A stretch of 64,000 nt of DNA from Arctopsyche grandis (GCF_051622035.1 NC_135356.1:32098109-32162108), one strand, 5' to 3'. Shown: positions 40,781-54,518, counted from the first letter of the stretch. Translations and numbers: made by a program. The notes: a model not told the origin generated them from the sequence alone.

Positions 40781-41682
40781 TTGACGCTTCTCTACGCAGC
40801 ACCGATCTGGGCGGATTCCATGGAAATAGAAAGGACGAGGAAAAAGTATGCCTCAGTACAGTGGAGGAGCGCACTCAGAGTAGCCACGGCGTACTCGACT
40901 GTCTCCGAGAACGCTGTTCTGGTAGTTGCAGGAATCAACCCGATCGATCTGCTCGCAAAGGAGAGGAAGCAACTCTTCGACGGCTCGAGAGGCAATGCAT
41001 CGGAATCCCGAGAAGCAGCGACACGCAGGCGGAAGGAAATACGGCAAAAGCTGATGAGGTGCTGGCAGAGGCGGTGGGACGAAGAATGTAAAGGACGCTT
41101 TACCTACAGGATCATCCCATCCGTGGGCGACTGGGTCGAGAGGAAACACGGCGACACCAGTTTCCACTTGACACAGCTGCTGACGGACCACGGCTGCTTT
41201 GGCAAGCACATCCACAGGATACAAAAGGAGGCCGAAACAAAATGCTACCACTGCGAAGCCGAAGTGAACGACGCAGAGCATACCCTTTTTGAGTGCCCAG
41301 CTTGGGCGGAAGAAAGAAAAAGAATGAAGGAAATCGGAGTGACCTCACCTGAAAACCTGGGCAAGACGCTAATAGAGAAGATGGAAGCTTGGGTAGTCAT
41401 CGACACGTTCGCGTCAACGGTGATGCGCAAGAAAGAGGCGCATGAACGAGAGAGAAGAATGCACGCGAGATGAATGGAATAAAGAAAGAAAGAACGACTA
41501 GAAACAAAGAATGAACGAAGATGAATGAATGGACCACCACTCCTTGAAGTAATACACAGAGGTCCCAGAGAGTGGAGGTCGGGGGTGGGGTTTAGCCGGT
41601 AAAATCCGGCACTACCCTGCAATTCGGACTGTAGGCTGTCTTTCGAAGATTCCCCACCTCCAGCGCAGCGAAAAAAAAAAAA
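40781..41682 (+). mobile_element. R1-like LINE, right-arm copy
   Basis: Mirror of 27965-28866, plus strand. The open frame 40781-41473 encodes the same C-terminal region; TGG at 40862 gives VQWRSALR where the left arm has VQRRSALR. The A12 tail is 41671-41682, the same length as in the left arm. Confidence 0.82.
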
Positions 41683-42862
41683 GAATAGATGCTAAAATAA
41701 TAAACAAAAGTGAAATTTGCATAAAATTTATAAAATTAATAGACAATGTAGAAGGGTCTTCCTATCCCTTTGCCCATTTATTATGTGAAGAAATTGAAAG
41801 GATAAACAGAGCTTGCAGTTTACTACAGACGGTGTTTTTCCTGTCGAAACCAAGCGACTGCTTTTGTCTACTACTGCAAACAAAAGAAGACAATTGGAGC
41901 TGTGTATCCAAAAGGCTGCTCAAAAAAGCGTTTTAAAACTAGACTTGCACTCAAGACTAAATGAGAAATCTATTCCTCCGAACATTGAGTAAACTATTCA
42001 ATCCATCTGTGGCAGGTTCAAAATCTAATATTAATGTTAAAGAAACAGTTTTGTTTTTTAGAAACCTGCCATTGTTTAATGTAATGTAACAGAGGCTGAA
42101 TGTTTGGAAGGATATCAGCACATTTTAGACAATTAATAGAGAATATAAAAAAGTTGATCCACGCCGGATATATCGCTATTATTGATGACAACAAAAATTA
42201 AATATGAAGAGTTTGGTTGTGTCGTTCTAAAATCTATTTGGAGTCCCGTTAATAGTGTGGATGCTGAATGGTATTTTAGTAAATACAATATAATTGTTAC
42301 CGTTCGTTGCACGAATCTGAAAAAATAATCTGTAGAAATATGCTCCATTTTAAGTTTTAATCAATTTTAATTGGTATTATATTTTTATATTCATATTTTT
42401 TCTTTGTATTTTTATATTCATGTTTTTTTTATTGTAATTTTAATTTCAAAATATTTTTGAATTTTTCTAATATCTTTTAATGGTTGTGTTGTCTTTAAAT
42501 TGTATATGTACATAAATTTTAAATTGAACAATTTTAATGCCCAAAAACGCTAAAATGCAAAATGAAAATGTTAAAATTGACAAAAATAGATGCCCAAAAT
42601 ACGGGTCTCTACCGATGACCATCTATACATATTAAAATACTTAAACAAAATTATTTACTCGTTAATAAGAATATAAATCAGTTAGTTTATTGAAAAAAAC
42701 GTGTAGTGATAAATTTAAAATATTCTCGATATTTTCGAGATTGTAATTAACGTTTTCTCGAGAAACAAGAATCTCGAATTTTCATAATAAAATATTCTCG
42801 AGAAATGAGAATCTCGAAATTTCACATCAAAATTTCACGAGATTTCTCGATCACAACCTCTA
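41683..42862 (+). pseudogene. hAT-3 remnant, right-arm copy
   Basis: Mirror of 26785-27964. Here the decayed transposase reads on the plus strand, with SPVNSVDAEWYFSKYN near 42240-42290. The terminal TAGAGGTTG end is at 42854-42862 on the complement, adjoining backbone block B. Confidence 0.7.
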
Positions 42863-44122
42863 GGCGTGCTGTCAATTATGGTGAAATAAATGAATCCTTA
42901 TTCATAATCATAAATTGAGATTTTGGCTTCCTTAGAAGCATAGTAAGAATTTTATACTTACTCTACTGTGGATATTCTGCAATTTAATCATTTATTCTTC
43001 TACTTTTGGGTACACATTGTAAGAGATATAATTAAAAGAATCAGGGTGAAAAAAATACGATAGTGTTCTTTTTTTGTAAATTCAATTTTATTTACATTTA
43101 TAAAAGCAAAACATCATTTCTGAACAATTAACGGTGAAAATATAATGAAAAACATCAGACTACAAATAATACGACATTGTACTTTTTTTTTGACAAATTC
43201 AATTTTATTAACAAATATAAATGTAAAACATCAAGTAAAATTGGACACACGGGGACAACTGCGATCAAACTCACACCACATTTACAAAATATAAATTCAA
43301 AACCCATTACAAATAAAATGTAAATTGCAAACGCTATTTTTACTTGAAATTAAATAGGTTACGCTCTTTTGCAAATTTTATTTTTATTTATTTATTTAAA
43401 TTAATCATGCACAATCTTCTTCCAGATTACTCCAAAGTAACTGGTGGACTACATAGATCAAGATATGTACAAAAATTATAAATAAAAACATGATTATTAT
43501 ACATTTTTACAATTACCATATATGTAGATTGCCATCAAACCCATACCAAATAAATTTGTTTTATATTTTGAATAAAATTATACATGCTGTTTTGCAAATG
43601 GAATGAACTCTACCTCAAACACATAAATAAGAGATACACATACGTATATATTCATACATAAATACACCAACAGAAATCGTACACACCTACGTGTAAATTT
43701 AATTAGTGGAAAATGTACAGGTCTTTAAAGTTCCATTTGCAGACGAATACAACTTTTTATATACGTAGGTATATTTGTTCACATCTATTAACCACAAAAT
43801 CTTCATACAAATATAATATATAATATGTATATTATAAAGAATTTGTTTGGTGAGTAGTTGGGAAATAAATATAAGGTTTTGGTACAACTGTTGTGTCACT
43901 ATGACCCAGTATGACAAAAACTACATACAAATATTACATATATGATAATATAAGAGGCATGGCGACCGCAACTCCATCACTGATCTTATTCACAATGGCA
44001 ATGTTTAACTGATATACTCTTTTTTTCTTCAAAAACATATTATTCAACATTAAATCTATGAATGTAATGTAATTTAAAATTAAGTGAAAACTGTTTGGCA
44101 ACAGTTCCATAACATTAAATAA
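42863..44122. repeat. Shared backbone block B, copy 2, right arm
   Basis: Mirror of 25525-26784, including the old LINE 3' end, here at 43367-43445. Confidence 0.85.
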
Positions 44123-44392
44123 TCGTTTATTTTCTATTACGGTAGATGAATAGACAGATTGCACATTAAGTAGATAATAAAACGTGACAGTTCATGTTAT
44201 TGGAGACGATAATGATAATTTTGAAAATTATGTATTTGGGATTGGTGAATATTAAAGGCAAAGCAAACGCAGAAAACATCAAAATGTTAGTGGAACTTAC
44301 ACTTTATACAAACTTTACACAAAAATTTACAAATATATACGAAGAGTACACATGTATGTAGGTACATATTTATGTATATGTAGGCTATATTA

Positions 44393-44574
44393 CCAACTTG
44401 GACTATCGTCATCTCCAGCATCGGTAATACCGGCTCCGGCTTTTATCTGGTTGTGTAAACGATGTTCTTTTTTCTGGCTTTTATCTTGTTGTATAGCCGA
44501 CAAGTATAAAATATAAAAAATTACTCCGCAAGCCCAAATATCTACTGGCTTTCTGTACTGTTCATTCTTAAGAA
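44393..44574 (-). pseudogene. CaMKII fragment, right-arm image of 25073-25254
   Basis: Same sequence on the opposite strand: RKPVDIWACGVIFY and HNQIKAGAGITDAG. No difference seen from the left arm. Confidence 0.8.
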
Positions 44575-44801
44575 ATTTTTACACACATAAGTGTAAGTTC
44601 GATGAACTCCAAACCTAATCCGCCTACTGTATTCGCTACAAAAGACAAACCGTCGGCAATGTTATCTGTAAAATCCAATGCAAATACCCAACGAGAAGCT
44701 CATGTGGGAACATTTTGAAAGCACAACCAAATGAACATCAATTTTGAAAGCGAATATTCTATTGGCATTCATTTTAAAAGTAAACAATTCCGACGGTTCG
44801 A

Positions 44802-45015
44802 ACATTTGAAACCTGAGAATTTACTGCTAGCGAGCAAAGCAAGGGAGCTGCTGTAAAATTAGCGGATTTTGGTTCGGCAATTGAAGTTCTTTTGAAAAAT
44901 TTATAATTGTCTGCTATCCTCCGTTTTGGGATGTGAGCAGCAACATCGTTTATACAATCAGATAAAAGCCAGAGCCGGTATTACCGATGTTGGAGAGGAC
45001 GATAGTCCAAGTTAG
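44802..45015 (+). pseudogene. CaMKII fragment, right-arm image of 24632-24845
   Basis: Plus-strand LKPENLLLASKARGAAVKLA and DFGSAIEV. Same lesions as the left-arm copy. Confidence 0.85.
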
Positions 45016-45774
45016 TAATTGAGCCTACATATACATAAATATGTACCTACATGTATCTAGAGATATAAATATGTACCTACATGTACCACTCTATCTAGAG
45101 ATTTCGTCGGTTGATCTTCTATCAGCCTCGCCAGGTGGTCTATATTCGTCCTGTAGCTGAAAATATATATAATATATATACACATCAATATATTGGCGAC
45201 GTAATAAGAGACTATTTTCAGCCTTTCACGGCGAGGGATTAATCAATGTTGGCGCCAGCGTTCCGATTGAATTTTCCGTGTGGAGTATTACGGAAAAGGT
45301 AATTGAAAAGTCTCGCGATGAAATTTCCTTTCAAGGATCGCCTTTATTGAAAGGAAAAATTAAATCACGATGAGCCCATATCGGAATGGATAGTATTATA
45401 CAATAAAAAAATCGATAATAGGATTATGAGAAAATTTACGGAAATTATTCTGAATACATTATGTGTACATATTTTATGTATGTACATACATATACATATA
45501 ATAGCTTTGAAAAACATACATATGTTTAATGAAAATATAATGAATTTACAAATTCAATGTTGAACAATTATGTTTTACAACAGCGTATGGGTGGCAAAAA
45601 TGCGTGCCGGAATAGCCAGCTGTCATCGCGTCGATCTGACAGATGATTTTGATGTAATTTTTAATGATAAAATTCCAGGGAAATGTAATAATTAGAGACC
45701 GGAACTAGTTTGCGCCGTTCATTGTTCATTTGCTCAATGTACCTAGATACATGAGTACATGGCACAGTTCGCAG

Positions 45775-46027
45775 TTCGAACGATGGCACAGTTCGCCTTT
45801 GGGATTTGGCAAAATTAGAAGGAATAAGCTTAGTTAATAGGTAAGCTGTTTGTTATTATAATATTGCCACTGAGATATACATTATAATAAACATAAAGTT
45901 ATCAAGAAATATATGTGTTTAGATCGAAATCGATGTTTAATCGTGGCGCAGGACCCGTCATCGGCATGGCTCCTTGCGAAAACAATCAATCGTTCGCCGC
46001 AGCCACTCAAGACGGTTCAGTATTCAT
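45775..46027 (+). pseudogene. VPS15/PIK3R4-like WD40 fragment, right arm
   Basis: Mirror of 23620-23872: NDGTVRLWDLAKLEG, donor GTAAGC, intron, acceptor, FNRGAGPVIGMAPCENN. Position 45965 carries C where the left arm requires T, a silent or near-silent change in the decayed frame and one of the three arm-specific substitutions seen. Confidence 0.65.
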
Positions 46028-46576
46028 ACTCTGAGCCATTAAAGACTGGAAATAATAAGGATTAGTGTGATGCCAAGCGTGTTTCGTAGCCTCAAAAAGG
46101 TATGTGTAGTCACTAGTCACACTGCTTGTGTAATGTGCTGGGGAGATTCAAAATAGATATGCGGTATCTACATACATATATAACATATCTCGGACGAGCT
46201 AACATATCTCATTTGGCAGAAGAGGAACGAAGAGGGCCAAATCAAAGGACACGTCTACAATAACGCCCTCTAATGATTTTAAATTAAAGCCCTCAAAATG
46301 ATTTTAAAACAATAGATTTTTTTACATATGTAAACAACATATTATTGTATGGGCTATGGTGAATTTTTTTAGTCATATATACAAATAATAAAAACAAATA
46401 CTATAGCAAATGATTTAACCAAAATAAATATTTACTTTTCTTATATTGCTCTTATGTGACAAATTGGAATCAGAAGACAGTGTGATTTTTTGTCTAGTCA
46501 AACATGCGATCAATCGTAATGATTTACATTCCAAAAGTGAGCAAACTTTTTTGCACAGATTCAAAGCTGAACATTC

Positions 46577-47918
46577 AATAATTGGCACAAGCCACCGCTA
46601 TTTGCAGTCGGATAAGTTGTAAAAAAGAACTAATTACACAAAATCACCAACAAACTGATTTTGCAGGCGTCCTTAGTCCAACTATTATAATATCGCGTAT
46701 GCAAAAAATATAATATAGTAAAACTCTTGTGTGCAATTTAAAGAAGTTTTCCATACCTAGCGGTATGCAACATGAAAATTTCAGCGAATTTTAAAACGGC
46801 GGTTTTAGAATGATACGTCAAAAAGACTTTCGTGTTGAAACACGCAACATCAGACTTTCCGACCAAAATATTAACGATGATGTAGATCGTCTATCTGTGT
46901 GCAGTAATAGAATTTGCATAGATGATGACGACGTTTATGACGATTGTTACATCGAGCCGTCAATTGTATTTGAACCGAGTATTGCGAGAAGATTAGTTGA
47001 AGCCGATTATATACCGTCCCCATGTTCGGTAAACTGCAATCTATGTAACATATAACAGCTTTTAGACGTGAGAAATTTTTTTAAGATAAAAAAAAATAAA
47101 ATTATGTACTAATTAGGTACATGGACACGATTGACATCCATCGATGAATGATTCAACGCGTTCTCGTTCTAAATTTATTGGAAAAAGATACGTTAGTGAT
47201 TTGAAGGTTGTCCATCGTGCCGTCGATTCGATTAGACATGAAAATGTGGCGGCAAAAAAATTTACCTAGACTATTAATGATACATTATTATCACAAAAAA
47301 GATGGAAGACTGGTGTCGTCGATAGAGAACAAATAAAAAGTAATTAAAGTAATAAAGGTGGCCACCGCAACTCCATCACTTTGGGATTTAAATGCTACTC
47401 CCTACAAACCAGAGGCTAGCAAAAATAGCGACGTACTTTTAATACCCATAGGGCAAAACATTTAGAAAGGAGAGCTTTCCGACAAGTGCCAGGACTACCG
47501 AACCATCGTAGAAAGTGCCAGGACCATACATATAGAATAACATATAGTTATTCTATGTCTATAGCCAGGACGATACTTCTTTCTAAAGAACTGTCAGAGA
47601 ACCATATGAGTAGTCACCGGAGCCTGAGGGGGCCGTGTATTGTTCAAAGGTTGTAAATGCATTGTTAAAGGTTTGCCGAACAATGGATAGCACTGTGACT
47701 ATCCTACCTCTACATATGAGGCATGGGTTGGAAAAGCTTCAGACCTATGTAAATAGCAACCGGTGAAGAGGCTCCTCAAAGTATCGTAATAGCTACTCGA
47801 CAACAATACTCATTGCCAAATGATGCCATAGTTTCTTGTAAGTTTAATCAGCTTTATAAGATAGAGCCAATAACGCCGAGTATGTGGGAGAACATTTTGA
47901 AAAATATTCCGTAGTTGT
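46577..47918. repeat. Shared backbone block A, copy 2, right arm
   Basis: Mirror of 21730-23070, including the unidentified exon-like frame (46810-47055, plus) and the 102 bp MITE (47611-47712, flanked by CATATGAG on this strand). Confidence 0.85.
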
Positions 47919-48147
47919 GTGTCTGTGGCTTTTAAAATTTCCTGCTGCCGGTGAAGCAAATATTAAAATTGGTAGCCCAACAATTTGGACGTCCAGGAGG
48001 ACGAATCATATTTTCCAATGTAGTAGCGAAAAAAGAACATGTGTGACGAGGACAATTAGCTGATGTGTGTTTAGACACTCCTCTTTGTAATGGATATACC
48101 CACAACCACGTAGTATGGATGGTCTCTAGACTGGTACTCAAACTCTA
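47752..48147 (+). pseudogene. OGT catalytic-domain fragment, right arm
   Basis: Mirror of 21500-21895 and now on the plus strand: [20 protein letters not shown], then GGRIIFSNVVAKKEHV, a TGA, and RGQLADVCLDTPLCNG. Lesions are identical to the left arm. Confidence 0.85.
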
Positions 48148-48761
48148 GACTGGAGTATAAAATTCCTTAAAAAAGACAATGCGCGATAAGATACTGTCGA
48201 GAGGATAGAAAAAGTATTTCGAATGCCACAATTTGCAGAAATTTTTTGTCTTGCAAAGTAACATTTTCCAAAATCGCTGACAATGGCAGTTTCGAAATGA
48301 TGCAATATTTGACGAGCAATCTAGGTGAAAAAGTATCTGGTTTCAAGCGCGAATGAAAGGTGACAACCATATTAAGATATGTAGTACATTAAAAGTACCA
48401 AAGACCCAATGACACGTTTCAATATTACTTTTATAATGAGCTGTTCCCACTATGTGGATTCACACAGTAGATTAATATATAGTAATAGTAATATAATTGG
48501 TCGTATTGGCGTCTCACGACATAAGAATCGATTTACTAATATGCAGGTAACTGTACATTTCATTGTACAAATTAATTGCACAAAAACTTTGGAAATAAAA
48601 TAGACCACACGTGAATGGGTGCGGCACCTCGCAGATACCAAATTCTAAATTATAAAAGAAAAATGCAGCGAATTCACTGGAGAATACGATGAAACGATGA
48701 CAATGATGGACGTGTGTCGTTTTTGACGTACATACAGCGATGGTACAAACCTCATCACGAG

Positions 48762-49639
48762 CGAGAATGCATCGGCAGTTCTGGATCGGCTGGCAGTACA
48801 GGTTAATTTTCAGGAAAAGACCGCCTTTTTTCCGGTCTCCTTCTGGTATCAGAAACGATCTGAAATAGAAACGTCAATCAAATGAGTACAAAGCCAAAGT
48901 CAAACTAAAACACACAATTAAGTTTAACAATATTTGGACTTTCGAAAATACCTGGTGATATTTGGATACAACTTCGGGAAATTTTATCAGCAGTTCAGGA
49001 TCGGCTAGCAGTACAGCTTCATTTCAGGAAAAGACTGCATTTTTTCCAGTCTCCGTTTGTTATCAGCAACGATCTGAAATAAAAACGTCACTCGAATGAG
49101 TACAAATAAAAAGTCAAACTAAAACACATAGGAAAGTTAATCAATCTCTGGATTTTCGAAAATACCTGATGATATTTGGACACAACTTCAGCAAATTGTA
49201 TCGGCAGTTCTGGATCGGCTGGAAGTACAGCTTCATTTTCAGGAAATGACCGCGTTCTTTCGAGACTCCGTTTGTTATCAGCAACTATCTGAAATAGAAA
49301 CGTACGTTTCAAATGAGTACAAAGCCAAAGTCAAACTAAAACACACAATTAAGTTTAACAATATTTGGACTTTCGAAGATACCTGGTGATATTTGGATAC
49401 AACTTCGGGAAATTTTATCAGCAGTTCAGGATCGGCTAGAAGTCAATTAAATGAGTACAAATAAAAAGCCAAACTAAAACACATAGGAAAGTTTATCAAT
49501 CTCTGGATTTTCGAAAATACCTGATGATATTTGGACACAACCTCAGCAACATGTATCAGCAGTTCTGGATCGGCTGGAAGTACAGCTTCATTTTCAGGAA
49601 ATGACCGCGTTCTTTCGGGACTCTGTTGGGTGTCAGCAA
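48762..49639 (-). pseudogene. Degenerate tandem exon array, right arm
   Basis: Mirror of 20008-20885. The intact 123-nt unit is 49166-49288 on the minus strand, with its CTGAAATA (acceptor) and AAATACCTG (donor) on the plus-strand reading. Confidence 0.7.
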
Positions 49640-49857
49640 AAAACTATAATTTTTGACTAGGGTAACCAGCTTTTTTATACAACTTTTTGAAGAGAAAAAA
49701 ATCTAAAAATATATCCTATGCTATAAACTATGGCAAAATTTAAAATAAAATTGATTTTTTGACGAATAAATTTATTCGCATTTATGAAATTATCAGAGAG
49801 CATTTATGAAATTATGTAGATATGACCGACAATTTCAATACAGTAATTATTTTTATA

Positions 49858-50432
49858 CTAGTGTTGGGCCCGTTGATTTCAACGGGTGGTTTCAAAAAGG
49901 AAATGAAACTCGAATAAAAATAAAGTTAAAGATATTGAATCGACTGGTTTCGGAAAGAAATTGATGCACGAATTAGAAGTTACGATTGACAAATTACGAA
50001 GTGAATACGAATTACGAATTATGTTTTGTGCATCGCCGACGTCTCGACGCCTTTGCCCCCAGCGCCCCCGTTGCTTTCGGCACCCCGGGGCCTTTGCCCC
50101 CGGCGCCCCCGGGGCCTTCGCCCCCAGTGCTCCGGACGCCTCTGGCGCCCGTAGCACAAAAATATGATAAATATGAAAAAAACTGAAAAAAATGAAAAAT
50201 ATGAAAAAAGCGGGAAAAACTGAAAAAAATGAAAAATATGACAAAAATGAGAAATATGAAAAAAACTGAAAAATATGAAAAAAGCTGAAAAAATGAGAAA
50301 TATGAAAAAAGCTGAAAAAACTGAAAAAAATGAAAAAAAAATTTTTTGTTCCGCATACTGGTTGACGGTTGATCGTCCAATATACAAATATATATATTTA
50401 GCGACAGTCCGTTTTTATATATAGTATATTTC
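49858..50432 (-). mobile_element. Helitron-like element, right arm
   Basis: Mirror of 19215-19789. The 3' CTAG and hairpin are at 49858-49886 on the minus strand; the purine-rich AAAAATGAAAAATATG tract is at 50160-50345. Confidence 0.65.
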
Positions 50433-50436
50433 GAGG

Positions 50437-51467
50437 CATTCGTCGAAGCGCGCAAACGACACGGAAAGGAAACGACGCCACAGTCGAGGGGGATGACGAG
50501 ACGCGATTCCAAGGTCGCGGTGGCTCTGATTGTTTGGTGGCAAATGTGCAATCAATCGACGAGCACTTGTGCAATCGATCGACGAAAGCAATCAATCCAC
50601 GGCAAACGCGACCAACCGATTGAAACGCGGCAACAATGGCTATTTTCCATAACCAGTTCCTAAATAGCAACCACGGGTTGCAATAAAGGAACTGGATATG
50701 GAAAATTCGAAAATGTCGGGTGTAGATATCGGTAGTGTGAACGTAGCCAATAAAGCTACAATAATAGCGTTGGGGGAGGGGAGGGGCAGCTCAGGGCTCA
50801 GCGTTGTGCACTCACCGCGATGGCCGTACCACTTCTGCCGGAAAATGGCGGCGAACATTGCGATCTGCATTAGCACAAAATGTAAAATGCGATTCTGCCA
50901 CTAGCCGGATCAGTGATGCGCGGATCGCGTGGTAATATTGATAGAGAGAGAGAAACGGAAAGGAAACGACGCCACAGTCGAGGGGGATGACGAGACGCGA
51001 TTCCAAGGTCGCGGTGGCTGTGATTATTTGGTCGCAGACGCCTCGGCCAGCACTTGTGCAATCGATCGACGAAAGCAATCAACCCCACCCCACGGCAAAC
51101 GCGACCAACGATCGAAAGGGCAACAATAAAGCTACAATAATAGCGTACCTGCGGGGGGTTGGGGGTGGTGGTGGGGGGGGGGCGGGTAGCGGCAGCTCAG
51201 AGCTCAGCGACGCGCACCCGCCGCGATGGCCGCTGCACTTCTGCCGGAAAATGGCGGCGAACATTGCGGTCCGCATTGGCACGAACTCAGAGCTGAGAGC
51301 CCAGCGACGTGCACTCACCGCGATGGACGCACCACTTCTGCCGACTGCGAGCAGTGCTTCCGATGTAATGGCTGGGAGTGGGGGTTCACCCACGGCGATA
51401 GCGATTGGTCGAATATGCGAACGACGCAGCTCATTTCGACGCACACGCCAACACCACTAATCGACAT
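50437..51467. repeat. GC-rich tandem duplication, right arm
   Basis: Mirror of 18180-19210, including the 111 bp hairpin MITE at 50638-50748. The homopolymer G and C runs have the same length as in the left arm. Confidence 0.7.
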
Positions 51468-51518
51468 GCCCGTACACTAGGGCTGCCATACGTCCGCGTT
51501 GACAGGGACATGTCCCAG

Positions 51519-54212
51519 TAGGCTTGGGCATAGTAGTTCGCAAATCAGATCTCTCAGTTTAGTTCGCCGCTCCTAAACGAACTAGTTCGCTCTTCTAGTT
51601 CGTCAGCTCCCAGCTCGAATCAGTGAAAGGCAGATCGTTCGCTCGTTCGTTCGCTCGCAGATCGTTCACTCGCAGATTGTTCGCTCGTTTTGGCTCGATG
51701 AAAGAATAACACATGACGCAAAAAAGAAAACAAAAATAATCAAATTTTTTATATTTTTTTAGAAATAATCAACAATTATATTACTATTAGGTACTGGTTA
51801 GTTCTTGTAAAAAATATCACTTACACTTATAAAGTTGTTACCTAACAATTAAACATAATGACTTGTTTGAGTGAGATCGTATGTATAAAAAAAAAATAAA
51901 ATGGAAAAATAATATTACATATTACTGTGTAAAAATATCAATTTGGACACTTTATTCGATGACAATAGTGTTCTACGTTCATTAAGGACTTGACCCGTCG
52001 CTGAAAAAACGCGTTCGCAGGGCACAGATGTTGCTACGGCACAAAATCTTTTCAAAACATACGCGTAAACGTGAGGGTATATCAAACGACGTTCATGCCA
52101 CCATTGAAGCGGATCTTCTTTACGATTTAGATACTCTTCATTTAGGTATTTATCTAATTCGCGAATGCCAGCAGCAAGCTGGTTATCTGGCCTAGTAATT
52201 TTTTGTATTTCTTGGTCGTATTCATCCCATATGCAGCTATTTTTATTACTAGGTATAGATGTTGATGCGTCGCTGGAAGTAGGAACAGCCTCTGGAGTAC
52301 CCCCTTGAACTAATTGTACTTGGCCGATTTTATTTCTAAGGGCTTGTACTACCATTTCACAGGCTCTTTGATTTTTGAATCCCCTCGTCTTAAATCGAGG
52401 ATCCAAAATCGTACACTCTGCGTATAACATATTCTTCTCTATATCTTTTAAACGATCTTCCATGCCTTTCTTTAGCAGAGACTGCACATCAACTATTTTT
52501 GTATTGTAAGAAACATGTTTTTGTAAAAAATTTGTTAGTAAATTACACAAAATTATTATTTTAGATAAAGTGACGTTTTTCTCGGCACTTATTTCTAAGG
52601 TAATCTCGTAGAATGGACTGAGTAACGGTAAAACTTCCTCTATGACTTCCCAGTCCCCTTCATTTAAAGTTAAATCAGGGCGTAGAAGTGCAACGGTAGC
52701 AATCACTGCATCCTTTACCTGTACTATTCGCTTGAGCATGTCAAAAGTGGAATTCCAGCAGGTTTGTACATCCTGCTTGAGCTTAAGAACAGGCAAATTC
52801 ATTTGCTGCTGCGTAGCAGTCAATTTATGTTTTCCTTGTGTGCTACGAATAAAAAACTCGACAATATTTTTAACTCTTCCCAAAACGTCACATATCTTTT
52901 TCGTAGCTTCTTGTACAACAAGATTTAGAGAGTGAGCGAAACATGAGATGGACCGCCAATCACCAAGTCTAACAGCAGATAAGATATTTGCTGCATTATC
53001 GCTAACAATGGCAGCAACTGTGTGTGAAATGTTCCACTCCGCCATAACAACTTTCATAAAGTCGCACAAGTTTTGACTAGTATGTCGCTCTTTATAATTG
53101 ATACAACCAAGTAATACTGAGTGAAGTTTAGTCTCTTCATTTATAAAATGAGCTACAATAGCTATATAGCTGTCGTTATTTCTAGACGTCCAACCATCAG
53201 TACTAAGAGACAACGCTGGTGCTGCTTGTACCTTTATTTTTGCTTCAGCCATGACGTCATTGTGAATTCTTGACATTAAATTTTCCGATAACGTTTTTCT
53301 TGATGGTAGTTTATAGCCTGGGCATTGAGAAACTAATTCAATAAGTTTACGAAATTCTGTTTCTTCTACGATTCTTAAGGCGTGATGCCCTTTAGCTACC
53401 ATATTGACAAGTTGTTTATCAATTTGCTCAATCTTTGGAACTGGCGGTGGTCTACGAATGTATTGGGTCATCGATTGTTGGGAGTCTACTATATTTGATG
53501 ATGCTGAAATTATATTCTCCGATTCGCATGTGCTTTGACTTGATTGAAGTGAGTTTAAACTAGGTAATATCGGTGTTTGTCTTTCAGCAGTTAATGGGAT
53601 CAAAAGGTGTTTTGTTTTCATATGTCGGGTTAAATTACCATTCGATCCGCCCGCAATACTTATTATTGTTGAACAATGGTTACATTTCGCTTTTTTATTA
53701 TCAATGTCTTCTGTAAAATGAGTCCACAAGGGGCTATGTTTTCTTTTTGATGACATCGTAACAAATACCCTATAACAAAACACATTAACCCTATACGTAA
53801 ACTATTTTTAAAGTATATTAAAGAAATTAATTAATTGTTAATAGTAATTGTTATTATACATTAGAAGCATAAGCTACTTGATAACGACAGTGTCTTATTA
53901 TTTTAAAATTTATTTAACGTTCGGTTAACGTCACTCTCGTTCATTCGGTCACAAACTAATGAAATTCTTGTGTAGTTCGCGAACGAACTGTCTTGTGTAG
54001 TTCGCGAACGAACTAGATCGTAAGAGTGAACAAGACGCGCATGTGCAGTGAGCGAGCGGCAGTATTAGTGTAGTGCCGTCCCACTCTCACTCATTCGGTC
54101 ACGAACTAGTGAACTATGGAACTATGGAACGAGGAGTGAGGGAACTAGTTCGACTAGTTCACCTGTGGGAGCGCTCTTACGACCTAGTTCGTTCGCGAAC
54201 TACACAAGCCTA
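51519..54212 (-). mobile_element. hAT-2 transposon, right arm
   Basis: Mirror of 15435-18128, with the 8-bp duplication TGTCCCAG on each side (51511-51518 and 54213-54220). Terminal and subterminal repeats are the same. Both hAT-2 copies sit at the same place in each arm and carry the same duplication, so the second copy arose by duplication of the arm and not by independent transposition. Confidence 0.95.
51915..53756 (-). CDS. hAT-2 transposase, right-arm copy (614 residues)
   Basis: Minus-strand intact ORF with the start chosen at the ATG before SSKRKHSPLW (53756). Same BED finger, DGW core and dimerisation motif VPCERVFSATGQVLNE; the protein is identical to the left-arm one. Two intact identical transposase genes in opposite orientation could both be expressed if a promoter in the 5' subterminal region is active; no promoter could be defined from sequence. 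Confidence 0.93.
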   Translation of the reverse strand: MSSKRKHSPLWTHFTEDIDNKKAKCNHCSTIISIAGGSNGNLTRHMKTKHLLIPLTAERQTPILPSLNSLQSSQSTCESENIISASSNIVDSQQSMTQYIRRPPPVPKIEQIDKQLVNMVAKGHHALRIVEETEFRKLIELVSQCPGYKLPSRKTLSENLMSRIHNDVMAEAKIKVQAAPALSLSTDGWTSRNNDSYIAIVAHFINEETKLHSVLLGCINYKERHTSQNLCDFMKVVMAEWNISHTVAAIVSDNAANILSAVRLGDWRSISCFAHSLNLVVQEATKKICDVLGRVKNIVEFFIRSTQGKHKLTATQQQMNLPVLKLKQDVQTCWNSTFDMLKRIVQVKDAVIATVALLRPDLTLNEGDWEVIEEVLPLLSPFYEITLEISAEKNVTLSKIIILCNLLTNFLQKHVSYNTKIVDVQSLLKKGMEDRLKDIEKNMLYAECTILDPRFKTRGFKNQRACEMVVQALRNKIGQVQLVQGGTPEAVPTSSDASTSIPSNKNSCIWDEYDQEIQKITRPDNQLAAGIRELDKYLNEEYLNRKEDPLQWWHERRLIYPHVYAYVLKRFCAVATSVPCERVFSATGQVLNERRTLLSSNKVSKLIFLHSNM

Positions 54213-54518
54213 TGTCCCAGTTTCGAGGTCTGTGTCCCGGTGTCCCAGTCCGAGAGTCATTTGTCCCCGTCAATTTCAAAATTTAGACATTTAAAAAAAT
54301 TATTCAATTATTTTTTAATATCTATCGAACAAGACCTTTTGAACCAAGAAATCTCAGGATGCACTCTCTATACTGTGGTCCTAAAAGGAAAGACGTTTAC
54401 ACGTCAAAAATTGTACCCACTTAATATCTAATATAATTGTTGTGTTCGTTGTCGCGTTCGGTCGTGTCGCCAAAGTGTGTTTTTGCTACTTCTTCATTGT
54501 TAATAAATAAAATATAAA

